Shown: one piece after another, positions 27,124-35,411 of the stretch
How positions within the stretch are numbered: the stretch's first letter is position 1
Layout: each line of letters opens with the position of its first letter
The notes under the pieces: generated by a model
Databases searched by the model: none
The model's input: only the letters and a program-made list of their open reading frames with translations
Told to the model about the DNA's origin: nothing
Origin: Hungatella sp.
GTDB taxonomy: Bacteria > Bacillota > Clostridia > Lachnospirales > Lachnospiraceae
NCBI GenBank assembly: GCA_022798105.1
Contig: JAAWLV010000003.1
Coordinates: forward strand, 1 to 42,407
DNA length: 42,407 bases
Direction: 5' to 3'
Made by a program: the position numbers and the translations under genes

Positions 27124-28047
27124 ATGAAGGTAAGAAAGATTGTAGTCTATTCAGAAGACAGAAAAGCAGTTTGCGAATTGGCCTCAGGGGCCGCAGGGAT
27201 GGCCGATGAGGTGACGGCGGTGGTTTTAGGCTCCAAGGAGGACGCCAGGGAGGCGGCAGAGTACTGCAGCCAGGTAGTTCTGGTGCCAAAGCAGGAGGGG
27301 ACGATGGCGGAAGCGTATGTGCCTGCCGTGGAGAAGATCATAAGGGAGGAGAACCCGGTTCTGGTGCTCATGGCGTCTACCCGCCGGGGAAAATGCGCTG
27401 CCGGCCGTCTGGCGGTCCGTCTGGACGCAGGCGTGGCCACCGAGGTAAACCGTGTGGAGCCGGTGTCGGATCATGAGGCTGTGTTAAAGAAGATGGTGTA
27501 CGGCGGTGCGGCGGTGGCTTCCTTAAAATCCGCGGGAAAACTTTCCATCGCCCTGGCAGGGGTGGGATCTTATGAGGCCGAAAAACTGCCTGAGCCCGGA
27601 ACCGTCAGGGAGGCAGAGGTTTCCTTTGAGGAGAGCGGGATGGTGTGCACAAAGGTTCAGCCGAAAGCGGAGGAGCGGGTGAACTTAAACGCGGCCAAGC
27701 GCATTGTGGGTGCGGGCCGCGGCGTGGGGGCCCAGGAAAAGCTTGGCCTTCTGGAAGATTTTGCAAAGAAGATCGGCGCGGAGATGGCATGTTCCCGTCC
27801 CATTGCGGAGGGTGAAAAGTGGATGCCCAAAAACCGCTACCTTGGAGTTTCCGGTGTGGTGGTAAAACCGGATGTGTATGTGGCCTGCGGAATCTCCGGA
27901 CAGGTTCAGCATATGGTGGGAGTCAACGAGGCCCGGGTGATCATAGCGGTCAATAAGGACAAAAACGCGCCGATTTTCAAGCACTGCGATTTCGGGATCG
28001 TGGGGGAGCTGAATAAAGTGGTTCCGGCTTTGACGGAGCTTTTGTAG
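27124..28047 (+). CDS. fixB: FixB / EtfA, carnitine-type
   Basis: ASTRRGKCAAGRLAVRL; AKRIVGAGRGVGAQEKLGLLEDFAKKIGAEMACSRPIAEGEKWMPKNRYLGVSGVVVKPDVYVACGISGQVQHMVG. Confidence 0.93.
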   Translation: MKVRKIVVYSEDRKAVCELASGAAGMADEVTAVVLGSKEDAREAAEYCSQVVLVPKQEGTMAEAYVPAVEKIIREENPVLVLMASTRRGKCAAGRLAVRLDAGVATEVNRVEPVSDHEAVLKKMVYGGAAVASLKSAGKLSIALAGVGSYEAEKLPEPGTVREAEVSFEESGMVCTKVQPKAEERVNLNAAKRIVGAGRGVGAQEKLGLLEDFAKKIGAEMACSRPIAEGEKWMPKNRYLGVSGVVVKPDVYVACGISGQVQHMVGVNEARVIIAVNKDKNAPIFKHCDFGIVGELNKVVPALTELL

Positions 28048-28055
28048 AAAGAACG

Positions 28056-28104
28056 GCCCGGACGGCTGACGGGAATCAGCCCTCTGGCCGTCAGGGCTTT
28101 TTTG
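28056..28104 (+). terminator. Intrinsic terminator after fixB
   Basis: gcccggacggc...gccgtcagggc followed by tttttt. Confidence 0.75.
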
Positions 28105-28116
28105 CGGAGGGACAGG

Positions 28117-29034
28117 ATGAAATATGAAAGCATGACTTTAAAATCAGCGGCAGGGCTGGCGGCGCCCCAGACCTGGGCGGCGACTCTCGGGCCGGTTCTG
28201 GCAGCGGGGGCATACAGCGTCAACCGGCAGGGAAATGCGGATGTTCTGTTATTTTATCTGACCCTCTGCGGAGCCCTGCTTATGCAGTCTTCGGTCAACA
28301 CCCTGAACGATTACTATGATTATAAAAAGGGGACGGACAACCGGGATAATTCTAAAGACCCGGCTGAGGCGGTTTTGGTCTACCAAAACTTAAGCCCCGG
28401 GGCAGTGCTTGGGCTGGCTGCAGGTTTTCTTGGACTGGCGGGGGTTATAGGGCTGTACATAACCCTGCGCTGCGGCCCGGTTCCTCTTGCCATAGGCTGT
28501 TTTGGGGGGCTGGTGATCCTTTTCTACTCGGGAGGGAAATTGCCCATCTCCTATCTTCCGGTGGGGGAACTGGTGTCGGGAATAATGATGGGAGGCCTTC
28601 TTCCCATGGCGGTTATAAACGTGCTGACAGGCGCCCTGGAACGGCCGGCTTTTTATCAGATGGCCCCCCTGATGATGGGAGTGGGCCTTATTATGTATAC
28701 CAACAACTTAAGCGACATTGAAAAAGACAGGCCCGCCGGCCGGATGACCTTATCTGTGTGTCTGGGGCGGAAACGGGCCGGGAGCCTTTACCGCTTTCTT
28801 CTGATCGTGTGGACTTTGTCCGTCGGCCACATGGCATTCTGGCATTTTCGCGGAGGCTTTTGCCTTTACCCTCTGTTTCTGGGGTTTGCCGGCGCAAAAC
28901 TTATAAGGCAGATGAGATTTTCCTTTGTCCGGGGGGAAGAGCGGAGAGAGGCGATGTCGGGGATTACATGGCTGAACCTGTGCACAGCCGTGTTTTACGC
29001 GGTTATGATGCTTGCGGACAGGGCGATTGGCTGA
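28117..29034 (+). CDS. UbiA/MenA-family prenyltransferase (1,4-dihydroxy-2-naphthoate prenyltransferase-like)
   Basis: NTLNDYYDYKKGTDN and NNLSDIEKDRPAGRMTL Asp-rich motifs; polytopic. The start may instead be 28102. Confidence 0.85.
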   Translation: MKYESMTLKSAAGLAAPQTWAATLGPVLAAGAYSVNRQGNADVLLFYLTLCGALLMQSSVNTLNDYYDYKKGTDNRDNSKDPAEAVLVYQNLSPGAVLGLAAGFLGLAGVIGLYITLRCGPVPLAIGCFGGLVILFYSGGKLPISYLPVGELVSGIMMGGLLPMAVINVLTGALERPAFYQMAPLMMGVGLIMYTNNLSDIEKDRPAGRMTLSVCLGRKRAGSLYRFLLIVWTLSVGHMAFWHFRGGFCLYPLFLGFAGAKLIRQMRFSFVRGEERREAMSGITWLNLCTAVFYAVMMLADRAIG

Positions 29035-29078
29035 GAAGACCTTTAAACAGTCCTAAAAAATTTCAGGAGCAAAATCTC

Positions 29079-29888
29079 ATGGAACCAGATATCTATCATA
29101 TATTTCAATCCATAGCTCCCCGCTACGACCGGGCAAACACTGTCATCAGCATGGGAATGCACCGGCGGTGGAAGGGGCGCATGGTCCGCACCCTTTCCCA
29201 AATGATACCAAAAGACAGCCGGATTCTGGACTTGTGCTGCGGGACCGGAGACATTGCCTGGATGTTTCTGAAGGGGGGAGACTCTTTTCAAGTCACAGCC
29301 GCCGATTTTTCTCCCAACATGCTTTCGGAAGCAGGAAGAAAGCTTTCGGGACTTCCGGGAGAAGCAAGGTACTGCCTGGTACAGGCCGACGCCATGGCGC
29401 TTCCCTGGAGGGAGGAAACCTTTGACGCGGCGGTCATCTCCTTCGGGCTGCGCAACACGCCGGATTGGAACCGGGTTTTAAGGGAGATGGTCCGCGTGAC
29501 AAAGACAGGAGGGATCGTCTGTGTGATGGATGCCCATTATCCGGAAAATATCTGGGTGCAGAGGGCATTTTCTTTGTATTTTACGTGGCTTATGCCTGTT
29601 TTGGGAGGGGGAAGGAAGCACAGGCGGGAGTATGGATGGCTGAACCGGTCGGCAAAAGCCTTTGCCGACGTGCCGCGGCTTATGGGTATGATGAAGGAGG
29701 CAGGGCTGATTCACAGAAGGTACAAACGATTTCTCTTTGGCAGCTGTGTATACCAGCTGGGAGAAAAAGCAAACAAGCGGAAAGGGACACAGGATGATGG
29801 AGGACCGGATGGCAGGGGAGCTGGAACTTGTAGAGCAGTATTTGAGGCAGTTCACGGAGGACTTGAGACAAAGAGAGCCGTTAAATGA
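29079..29888 (+). CDS. UbiE/MenG-type SAM-dependent methyltransferase
   Basis: Internal ATG 29079 with caggag RBS. IFQSIAPRYDRANTVISMGMHRRWK, ILDLCCGTGDIAW, SFGLRNTPDWNRVLREMVRVTKTGG. Confidence 0.88.
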   Translation: MEPDIYHIFQSIAPRYDRANTVISMGMHRRWKGRMVRTLSQMIPKDSRILDLCCGTGDIAWMFLKGGDSFQVTAADFSPNMLSEAGRKLSGLPGEARYCLVQADAMALPWREETFDAAVISFGLRNTPDWNRVLREMVRVTKTGGIVCVMDAHYPENIWVQRAFSLYFTWLMPVLGGGRKHRREYGWLNRSAKAFADVPRLMGMMKEAGLIHRRYKRFLFGSCVYQLGEKANKRKGTQDDGGPDGRGAGTCRAVFEAVHGGLETKRAVK

Positions 29889-30780
29889 GATCCTTAAGGA
29901 TGTGCTCGGGGCGCCGGGAAAGCGGCTGCGGCCCCGTATGGTGCTGGCTTTGGGGCTTTTTGGGCAGGATTTTGAGAAGAAAAAGGATCGCCTCTGCAGA
30001 ATCGGGGCGCTTATTGAGATGGTTCACGGCGCGTCCCTGATTCACGACGACATTATTGACGATTCGCCCCTGCGCAGGGGAAAGAGGACGGTTCAGTCCA
30101 AATACGGAAAGGACATGGCCGTTTATACCGGGGATTATATCCTGGGAAAGGTGCTGTACTATCTCATGGAGATGGGAGCCTCAGAGAGCGGCATGATCCT
30201 GGGAAGCTGTGTTCAGGATATGTGCGCCGGGGAATTAAACCAGCATTTCCACCGCTTTGACTGCCAGGTGTCCGAGGAGGAATACTTTGCAAACATTTAC
30301 GGAAAGACGGCGGCCCTCTTTGAGGCAGCCTGCCGGATTGGGGCGCTGGAGGGCGGATGCACAAAGACAGAGCAGGATGCGGCAGGAAAACTGGGGGAGG
30401 CTGTGGGCATGTTTTTCCAGCTTCGGGACGATCTTATGGATTTTCAGGCCTGTAAACAGTGGGACGGGAAACCTGCCTACCAGGATTTTTTCCAGGGCAT
30501 CTACACCCTCCCTGTGATCCATGCCCTGAACCATCCTGCAACGGGAAATAAAATGAGGCTTTTTATTGAGGAGACCAGGCAGGGGGAGATGAAAAGGGAC
30601 GTGGTGCGGGAGCGGCTCAACGGGCTGCTTTTCGAGGCGGGGGGAGTCCGCTATGCAGGCAGCTGTATGGAGAACTACAAGAAGAAGGCGTTTAACCTGT
30701 TAAAGCAGATGCCCGGAGGCAGGGGGAAAGAGGAGATTGAACGGCTTGTAAAGACCCTTGCCTCCAGGATAAGATACTGA
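29794..30780 (+). CDS. Polyprenyl diphosphate synthase (heptaprenyl/octaprenyl type)
   Basis: GKRLRPRMVLALG, LIHDDIIDDSPLRRGKRTVQSKYG, FQLRDDLMDF; start at MMEDRMAGELELVEQYL. Confidence 0.9.
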   Translation: MMEDRMAGELELVEQYLRQFTEDLRQREPLNEILKDVLGAPGKRLRPRMVLALGLFGQDFEKKKDRLCRIGALIEMVHGASLIHDDIIDDSPLRRGKRTVQSKYGKDMAVYTGDYILGKVLYYLMEMGASESGMILGSCVQDMCAGELNQHFHRFDCQVSEEEYFANIYGKTAALFEAACRIGALEGGCTKTEQDAAGKLGEAVGMFFQLRDDLMDFQACKQWDGKPAYQDFFQGIYTLPVIHALNHPATGNKMRLFIEETRQGEMKRDVVRERLNGLLFEAGGVRYAGSCMENYKKKAFNLLKQMPGGRGKEEIERLVKTLASRIRY

Positions 30781-30802
30781 GAAGGGAGAGGTAAAAGCGG
30801 CG

Positions 30803-32221
30803 ATGGCAGATACGAAGCTGAAGAAATTTTTGGAGACGAAGCGGGCGGATTTTATTGCCATGAGCGATGAAATCTGGGGTTATGCGGAACTGTGTTTTAA
30901 GGAGGTGCGCTCCTGCCGCCTTCAGAAGGAGTATCTGATAAAAGAGGGGTTTGAGGTACAAGAGAAGGCAGGGGGCCTGGACACCGCCTTTGTGGGAAGT
31001 TTTTCCCTGGGAAGCGGGAAGCCGGTTATCGGAATCCTGGGAGAGTACGACGCTCTGGAAGGCCTGAGCCAGAAGGCGGGAATCAATTATAAGGAGCCCC
31101 TTAAGGAGGGGGAGGCAGGGCACGGCTGCGGCCACCAGGCCCTGGGGTGCGGCGCTCTGGAGGCCTGCGTGGCCGTAAAGGATTATATGGAGGAGAACCA
31201 TCTGGAGGGCACCATCCGCTATTACGGCTGTCCGGCGGAAGAAGGCGGTTCTGGGAAAGCCTTTCTGGTGAAGGCGGGGGTGTTTGACGACGCGGACATA
31301 TGCCTTACGTGGCATCCGGGGCTTAATAACTCCCTGTTTAACCAGGCCCTGGCCAACATCCAGGTGGATTTTCAGTTCCATGGGGTCAGCGCCCATGCGG
31401 CGGGACAGCCCCATATAGGAAGAAGCGCCCTGGATGCGGTGGAGCTGATGAACGTAGGCGCCAACTATCTGAGGGAACACATGGTAAGCGACGCAAAAGT
31501 TCACTACGCCATCACCGATTCCGGAGGAACGGCCCCCAACATCATCCCGGCCTACGCCTCGGTCCGGTACGGAATCCGGGCCCTTAAGATGAGCACGGTG
31601 AAGGAGCTTTATGACAGGGTGGTGGACATTGCCAGAGGGGCGGCCCTTATGACTCAGACGTCGGTGGAGTATCAGGTGGGGCAGGTGTATCAGGATTTTC
31701 TGCCCAATGAGACCCTGGACAGCCTGGCAGTCCGCCACATGCGTCAGGTTATCCCGGCCCGGTACACAAACGAGGAGATGGAGGAGGCCAAGTACTATCA
31801 GCAGATGATTGCGCCGGAGACTGTGGAGGGGATGAAGGCCAAGATGCTTGGGGCTATGACTTGTGAAAAGCCTTCCCAGGATCTGTACACCCCGGTGGTG
31901 AATTTTGTGTACGAGGGGGAACCGCCTTTTGGACTGGCCTCCACAGACGCGGGAAATGTAAGCTGGGTGGTTCCCATGACCGCGGTCTACACGTCCTGCT
32001 ATGTGCTGGGAAGTTTTGGACACTCCTGGCAGATGGTGGCCCAGGGCAAATCAAAGATCCTTCACAAGGGGATGTATCTGGCGGCGGAGATTTTGGCATC
32101 CATGGCAGTGAACCTGATGGAGGAGCCTAAGCTGGTTGAGATGGCAAAGGAAGATTTTAAGAAGGCGACAGAGGGAAAAGAAGGGAGGTATTTTTGTGGC
32201 GATACACCAGGCAATGACTAG
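30803..32221 (+). CDS. M20-family amidohydrolase (AbgB-like)
   Basis: LGEYDALEGLSQKAG, GHGCGHQALG, GCPAEEGGSGKAFLVKAGVFDDAD, HGVSAHAAGQPHIGRSALDAVELMN. Confidence 0.88.
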   Translation: MADTKLKKFLETKRADFIAMSDEIWGYAELCFKEVRSCRLQKEYLIKEGFEVQEKAGGLDTAFVGSFSLGSGKPVIGILGEYDALEGLSQKAGINYKEPLKEGEAGHGCGHQALGCGALEACVAVKDYMEENHLEGTIRYYGCPAEEGGSGKAFLVKAGVFDDADICLTWHPGLNNSLFNQALANIQVDFQFHGVSAHAAGQPHIGRSALDAVELMNVGANYLREHMVSDAKVHYAITDSGGTAPNIIPAYASVRYGIRALKMSTVKELYDRVVDIARGAALMTQTSVEYQVGQVYQDFLPNETLDSLAVRHMRQVIPARYTNEEMEEAKYYQQMIAPETVEGMKAKMLGAMTCEKPSQDLYTPVVNFVYEGEPPFGLASTDAGNVSWVVPMTAVYTSCYVLGSFGHSWQMVAQGKSKILHKGMYLAAEILASMAVNLMEEPKLVEMAKEDFKKATEGKEGRYFCGDTPGND

Positions 32222-33692
32222 GAACGGAATGGTGTCAGGAGTTCCCGGAGGCAACCCGGGCATTACGGTTTTTAAGGGGATCCCTTACGCTGCCCCGCCG
32301 GTGGGGGAGAACCGGTGGCGGGCCCCCCAGCCGGTAAAGGACTGGGAAGGCGTGAGGAAGGCTGACCGTTTCCGGGGTTTCTGTCCTCAGGAGGAGGAGC
32401 AAAGCCCCATGTTTCTGAGGGAGAATCCAAAACCTTTTGAGGAGATGGACGAGGACTGCCTGTACCTCAATGTGTGGACTCCCGCCCATACCCAGGATGA
32501 AAAACTGCCTGTGGTGATGTGGATTCACGGGGGAGCCAATGTGCGGGGCTGGGGCCATCAGCCTTCCTTCGACGGGGAAGGTTTTGCAAGAAGAGGCGTG
32601 ATCCTGGTAACCTTTAACTGGAGGGTCAACATCTTCGGCTGGCTGGCCCACCCTGAGCTTAGCGAGGAAAATCCCGACCATATATCAGGCAACTACGGGG
32701 TGTTAGATCAGGTGGCCGCGCTTCACTGGATAAGGGACAACATCGCGGCTTTCGGCGGGGATCCGGACAATATTACGGTGGCAGGGGAGTCGGCAGGCGC
32801 CAGCTCCACTATGAATCTGTGCTGTACACCTTTGACTGCCGGGCTGTTTAAACATGCCGTTATGCAGAGCGGAGGCGGCTTTGATCTGTTTTCTTCCACC
32901 ATGATTCCAACCCTCAAAATGGCGGAGAAAACCGTTGATTTGAAGAAATGCCTTCAGGTGGACTCTATCAGGGAGGCAAGGAAGCTGGATGCCGGGGAGA
33001 TTGTCCGCCGTATGAGCCGGCCCGAGGCCGCAGGCGCCTACCTGCCCATGCAGGTGGTGGACGGGGTGGTGTTTGACGGCACCATAACCGATATCTGCAA
33101 GGCAGGCAATTATCACAAGATCGATTACATCATCGGCTTTACAAAGGACGAGACGGGGATGTATGAGCTGCCGGAGGATCGGGAATTTTTCTTAAAGGAC
33201 GTGAGAGACGAGTACGGTGCTTATGCGGACAGATATCTGGAACTGTGCGATTTTCTGAAGGAGGATGAGGCTTTCAGGGCTCACTTAAAGGTGCGCAGCG
33301 CAGAGCAGCTTAAAACAGGCGCGCTGGTGTTTGCGGAGCTTCTGGAGGAGCAGGGCCATGGGCCGGTGTACATGTACTGTTTTGACAGGCAGCTGCCCGG
33401 GGACGATGCGGGCGCCTACCACTCCTCAGAGCTGTGGTACCTGTTTGAGACCTTAAACCGCAGCTGGAGGCCTTTTACCGGAAAAGATTTTGAACTTTCC
33501 AGGGCCATGGCTGATTACTGGTGCAATTTTGCAAAAACCGGCGATCCCAACGGCGGGAAACTGCCTTTGTGGGAGAGCTACCGGAAAGAGGATCACAGGA
33601 TGATGGAGCTGGGGCTTTCCATAGGGATGAAGGACTTCGGGGAAAATGACCGGGTGAAATTCCGAAAAGACTTTGTGATGAAGAGAGTGTAA
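32196..33692 (+). CDS. Type-B carboxylesterase
   Basis: GTG start with gggaggta RBS. GIPYAAPPVGENRWRAPQPV, EDCLYLNVWTP, MWIHGGANVRG, VAGESAGASS, YHSSELWYLF. Confidence 0.92.
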   Translation: MAIHQAMTRNGMVSGVPGGNPGITVFKGIPYAAPPVGENRWRAPQPVKDWEGVRKADRFRGFCPQEEEQSPMFLRENPKPFEEMDEDCLYLNVWTPAHTQDEKLPVVMWIHGGANVRGWGHQPSFDGEGFARRGVILVTFNWRVNIFGWLAHPELSEENPDHISGNYGVLDQVAALHWIRDNIAAFGGDPDNITVAGESAGASSTMNLCCTPLTAGLFKHAVMQSGGGFDLFSSTMIPTLKMAEKTVDLKKCLQVDSIREARKLDAGEIVRRMSRPEAAGAYLPMQVVDGVVFDGTITDICKAGNYHKIDYIIGFTKDETGMYELPEDREFFLKDVRDEYGAYADRYLELCDFLKEDEAFRAHLKVRSAEQLKTGALVFAELLEEQGHGPVYMYCFDRQLPGDDAGAYHSSELWYLFETLNRSWRPFTGKDFELSRAMADYWCNFAKTGDPNGGKLPLWESYRKEDHRMMELGLSIGMKDFGENDRVKFRKDFVMKRV

Positions 33693-33739
33693 AGGAACTG
33701 TATTGAACTTTGCAAAGTAAACTATATAGAGCAAGGGCG

Positions 33740-34170
33740 GAGGTTGTCGCGGAGCCAGCGAGGGGAGGCAGGCTGTGTGCCGACCGGGTTCAGATATGCC
33801 GGACATTCCGATGAGCCCTTAAAGCGGAAACCAGTCGGGGTGAGGCCCTCCTGTTTTCCTGGTCTCATCTCCATGGCATATATTCACCCGTCTGGCACAC
33901 GGCCTGCCTCCCCTCGCTGGCAAAAGCAGAATTCGCCGGCTGAACCCTGCTAACTTAAGGTGTATCCGATAGGGGACGCGGTTTCAACGCTGTGGCGGAA
34001 AGATAGCAGCTTTATCGGCTTAATAGGTTGTACCTTGTATTTATGGGAACAAATCCTGTTTATATCGTTTGTGTGTCAGGCAATGCATGCACGGATTGCC
34101 ATATGTTTTAAGAACCCGAATACAAATTCCTGAAAGTGCGGTCTTTTTATGGCTTTCGTTAGTTTATCAG
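33740..34170 (+). repeat. Copy B of the palindromic repeat family
   Basis: 28-nt arms 33754..33781 / 33894..33921 (27/28 plus one G-U type pair); core shared with A, C, D, E; 3' ~230-bp tail resembles copy C. Confidence 0.85.
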
Positions 34171-34275
34171 GCAAGCTGTACAACTGCCGATTCATGTATA
34201 CGTACATAAATCCGAATATGCCGCTTTGCGGAAGAACCAGAACGTTGATATTATATTCAGGTCTGCGGGGAGCTG

Positions 34276-34316
34276 TTTTCTAACCAGTCAGGAATACCAT
34301 CAGCCAGCTGAATTTA
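34276..34316. repeat. Second copy of the 1..42 segment
   Basis: ttttctaaccagtcaggaatacc(a/g)tc(c)agccagctgaattta occurs at both places. Confidence 0.8.
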
Positions 34317-34369
34317 ACTCGTTGTGCCAGTTGATTGTTGATGTGGAAAGACTTTAATTTTCACCTTAA

Positions 34370-34790
34370 TTGAGTGAGCAAATAGGGCGGATTTGGTCGT
34401 GGGGTCAGGGAGTGAAGGCAGGCTGTGTACCGTTCGTGTTCAGATATGCCAAACATTCCGATGAGCCCTTAAAGCGGAAACCAGTCGGGGTGAGGCCCTC
34501 CTGTTTTCCTGGTCTCATCTTCACGGCATATATTCACCCGCCCGGCACACAGCCTGCCTCCCCTCCCTGGCAAAATCTGAATTCGCCGGTCGGGATTTGC
34601 TCACGCAAGGTGTTTCCGGCAGGGGCGCAGGTTCGATGCTGCTGCGGAATGGTGCCTGTTTTATCGGCAGTAACGGTTTGTGTATCGTTATCGGGGCAAA
34701 GCTGTTTATATGTTTGGGAGACAGCAAAAAAGTGTGTTGTCAGAACCTGTAAATACGGTATTTTTACGGCTTTCCATATAATTGAGTGAA
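34370..34790 (+). repeat. Copy C of the palindromic repeat family
   Basis: Arms ~34405..34431 / 34544..34571; core attccgatgagcccttaaagcggaaaccagtcggggtgaggccctcctgttttcctggtctcatct identical to copy B. Confidence 0.85.
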
Positions 34791-34880
34791 GGCGATGTTA
34801 TTGTGAGCCTGGGAGAATCTGTCGGCTATGCATAAACCTTACTGCTGATAAAGCACATATCTTTTTGCTATAAAGTAGAA

Positions 34881-35100
34881 CCTGCGACCCTACCGGAAAC
34901 ACCTTGCGTGAGCAAATGTTGGTCAGCGAATTTAAGGTTTTGCCAGTCAGAGAAGGAGGGATGTCCCGGCAGGGTGAATATATGCCATGGAGATGAGACC
35001 AGGGAATCAGGAGGGCATAACCCCTCCTGATTTCCGCTTTAGGGGCTCATCGGAATGTTTGGCATATCTGAACCCGGACACCACACAGATTCTCCCGGGC
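34881..35100 (-). repeat. Copy D of the palindromic repeat family (inverted, mosaic arms)
   Basis: Begins with sequence resembling the reverse complement of copy C; ends with the copy-A arm acccggacaccacacagattctcccggg. Internal 11-bp stem 35005-35015/35022-35032. Confidence 0.8.
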
Positions 35101-35213
35101 ACCACAACAGCATCGCCCTAATTCTTTTGCCATCTTGCACAAGAAATCGTTCTTAAGTTCCTAATTTCATTTCCGCTACGTCTCCCTCATCTGGGCCTGA
35201 TCCTCCACAAAGC

Positions 35214-35375
35214 AGTACTGCCTTGCGGAGATTCCAGTGAATAAAGCACCCGCTGTCTACGTCCTCTGCACGTTTGCAAAGCTAGACATAGACACCGCTA
35301 CGATGTCGCTTTGCAGACAAAAGATGCCGCAGATATCTGGCACTTTTTTCACCGTTATTTCCGCAAGGCAGTACT
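35214..35375. repeat. Nested inverted repeat element
   Basis: 16-bp perfect arms agtactgccttgcgga (35214-35229)/tccgcaaggcagtact (35360-35375) with a second inner inverted repeat gcaaagc..gacat / atgtcgctttgc. Confidence 0.7.
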
Positions 35376-35411
35376 TGAGCGTGTTTGACGGAAAGCATTT
35401 CCAAACACACC

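Noticed and set aside
4837-28047. Calling the island a carnitine (cai) operon
   Set aside because: No CaiT/BCCT transporter, and the OYE, SDR and TIGR03084-like genes are not part of cai. CaiB/CaiA-like enzymes act on other acids too.
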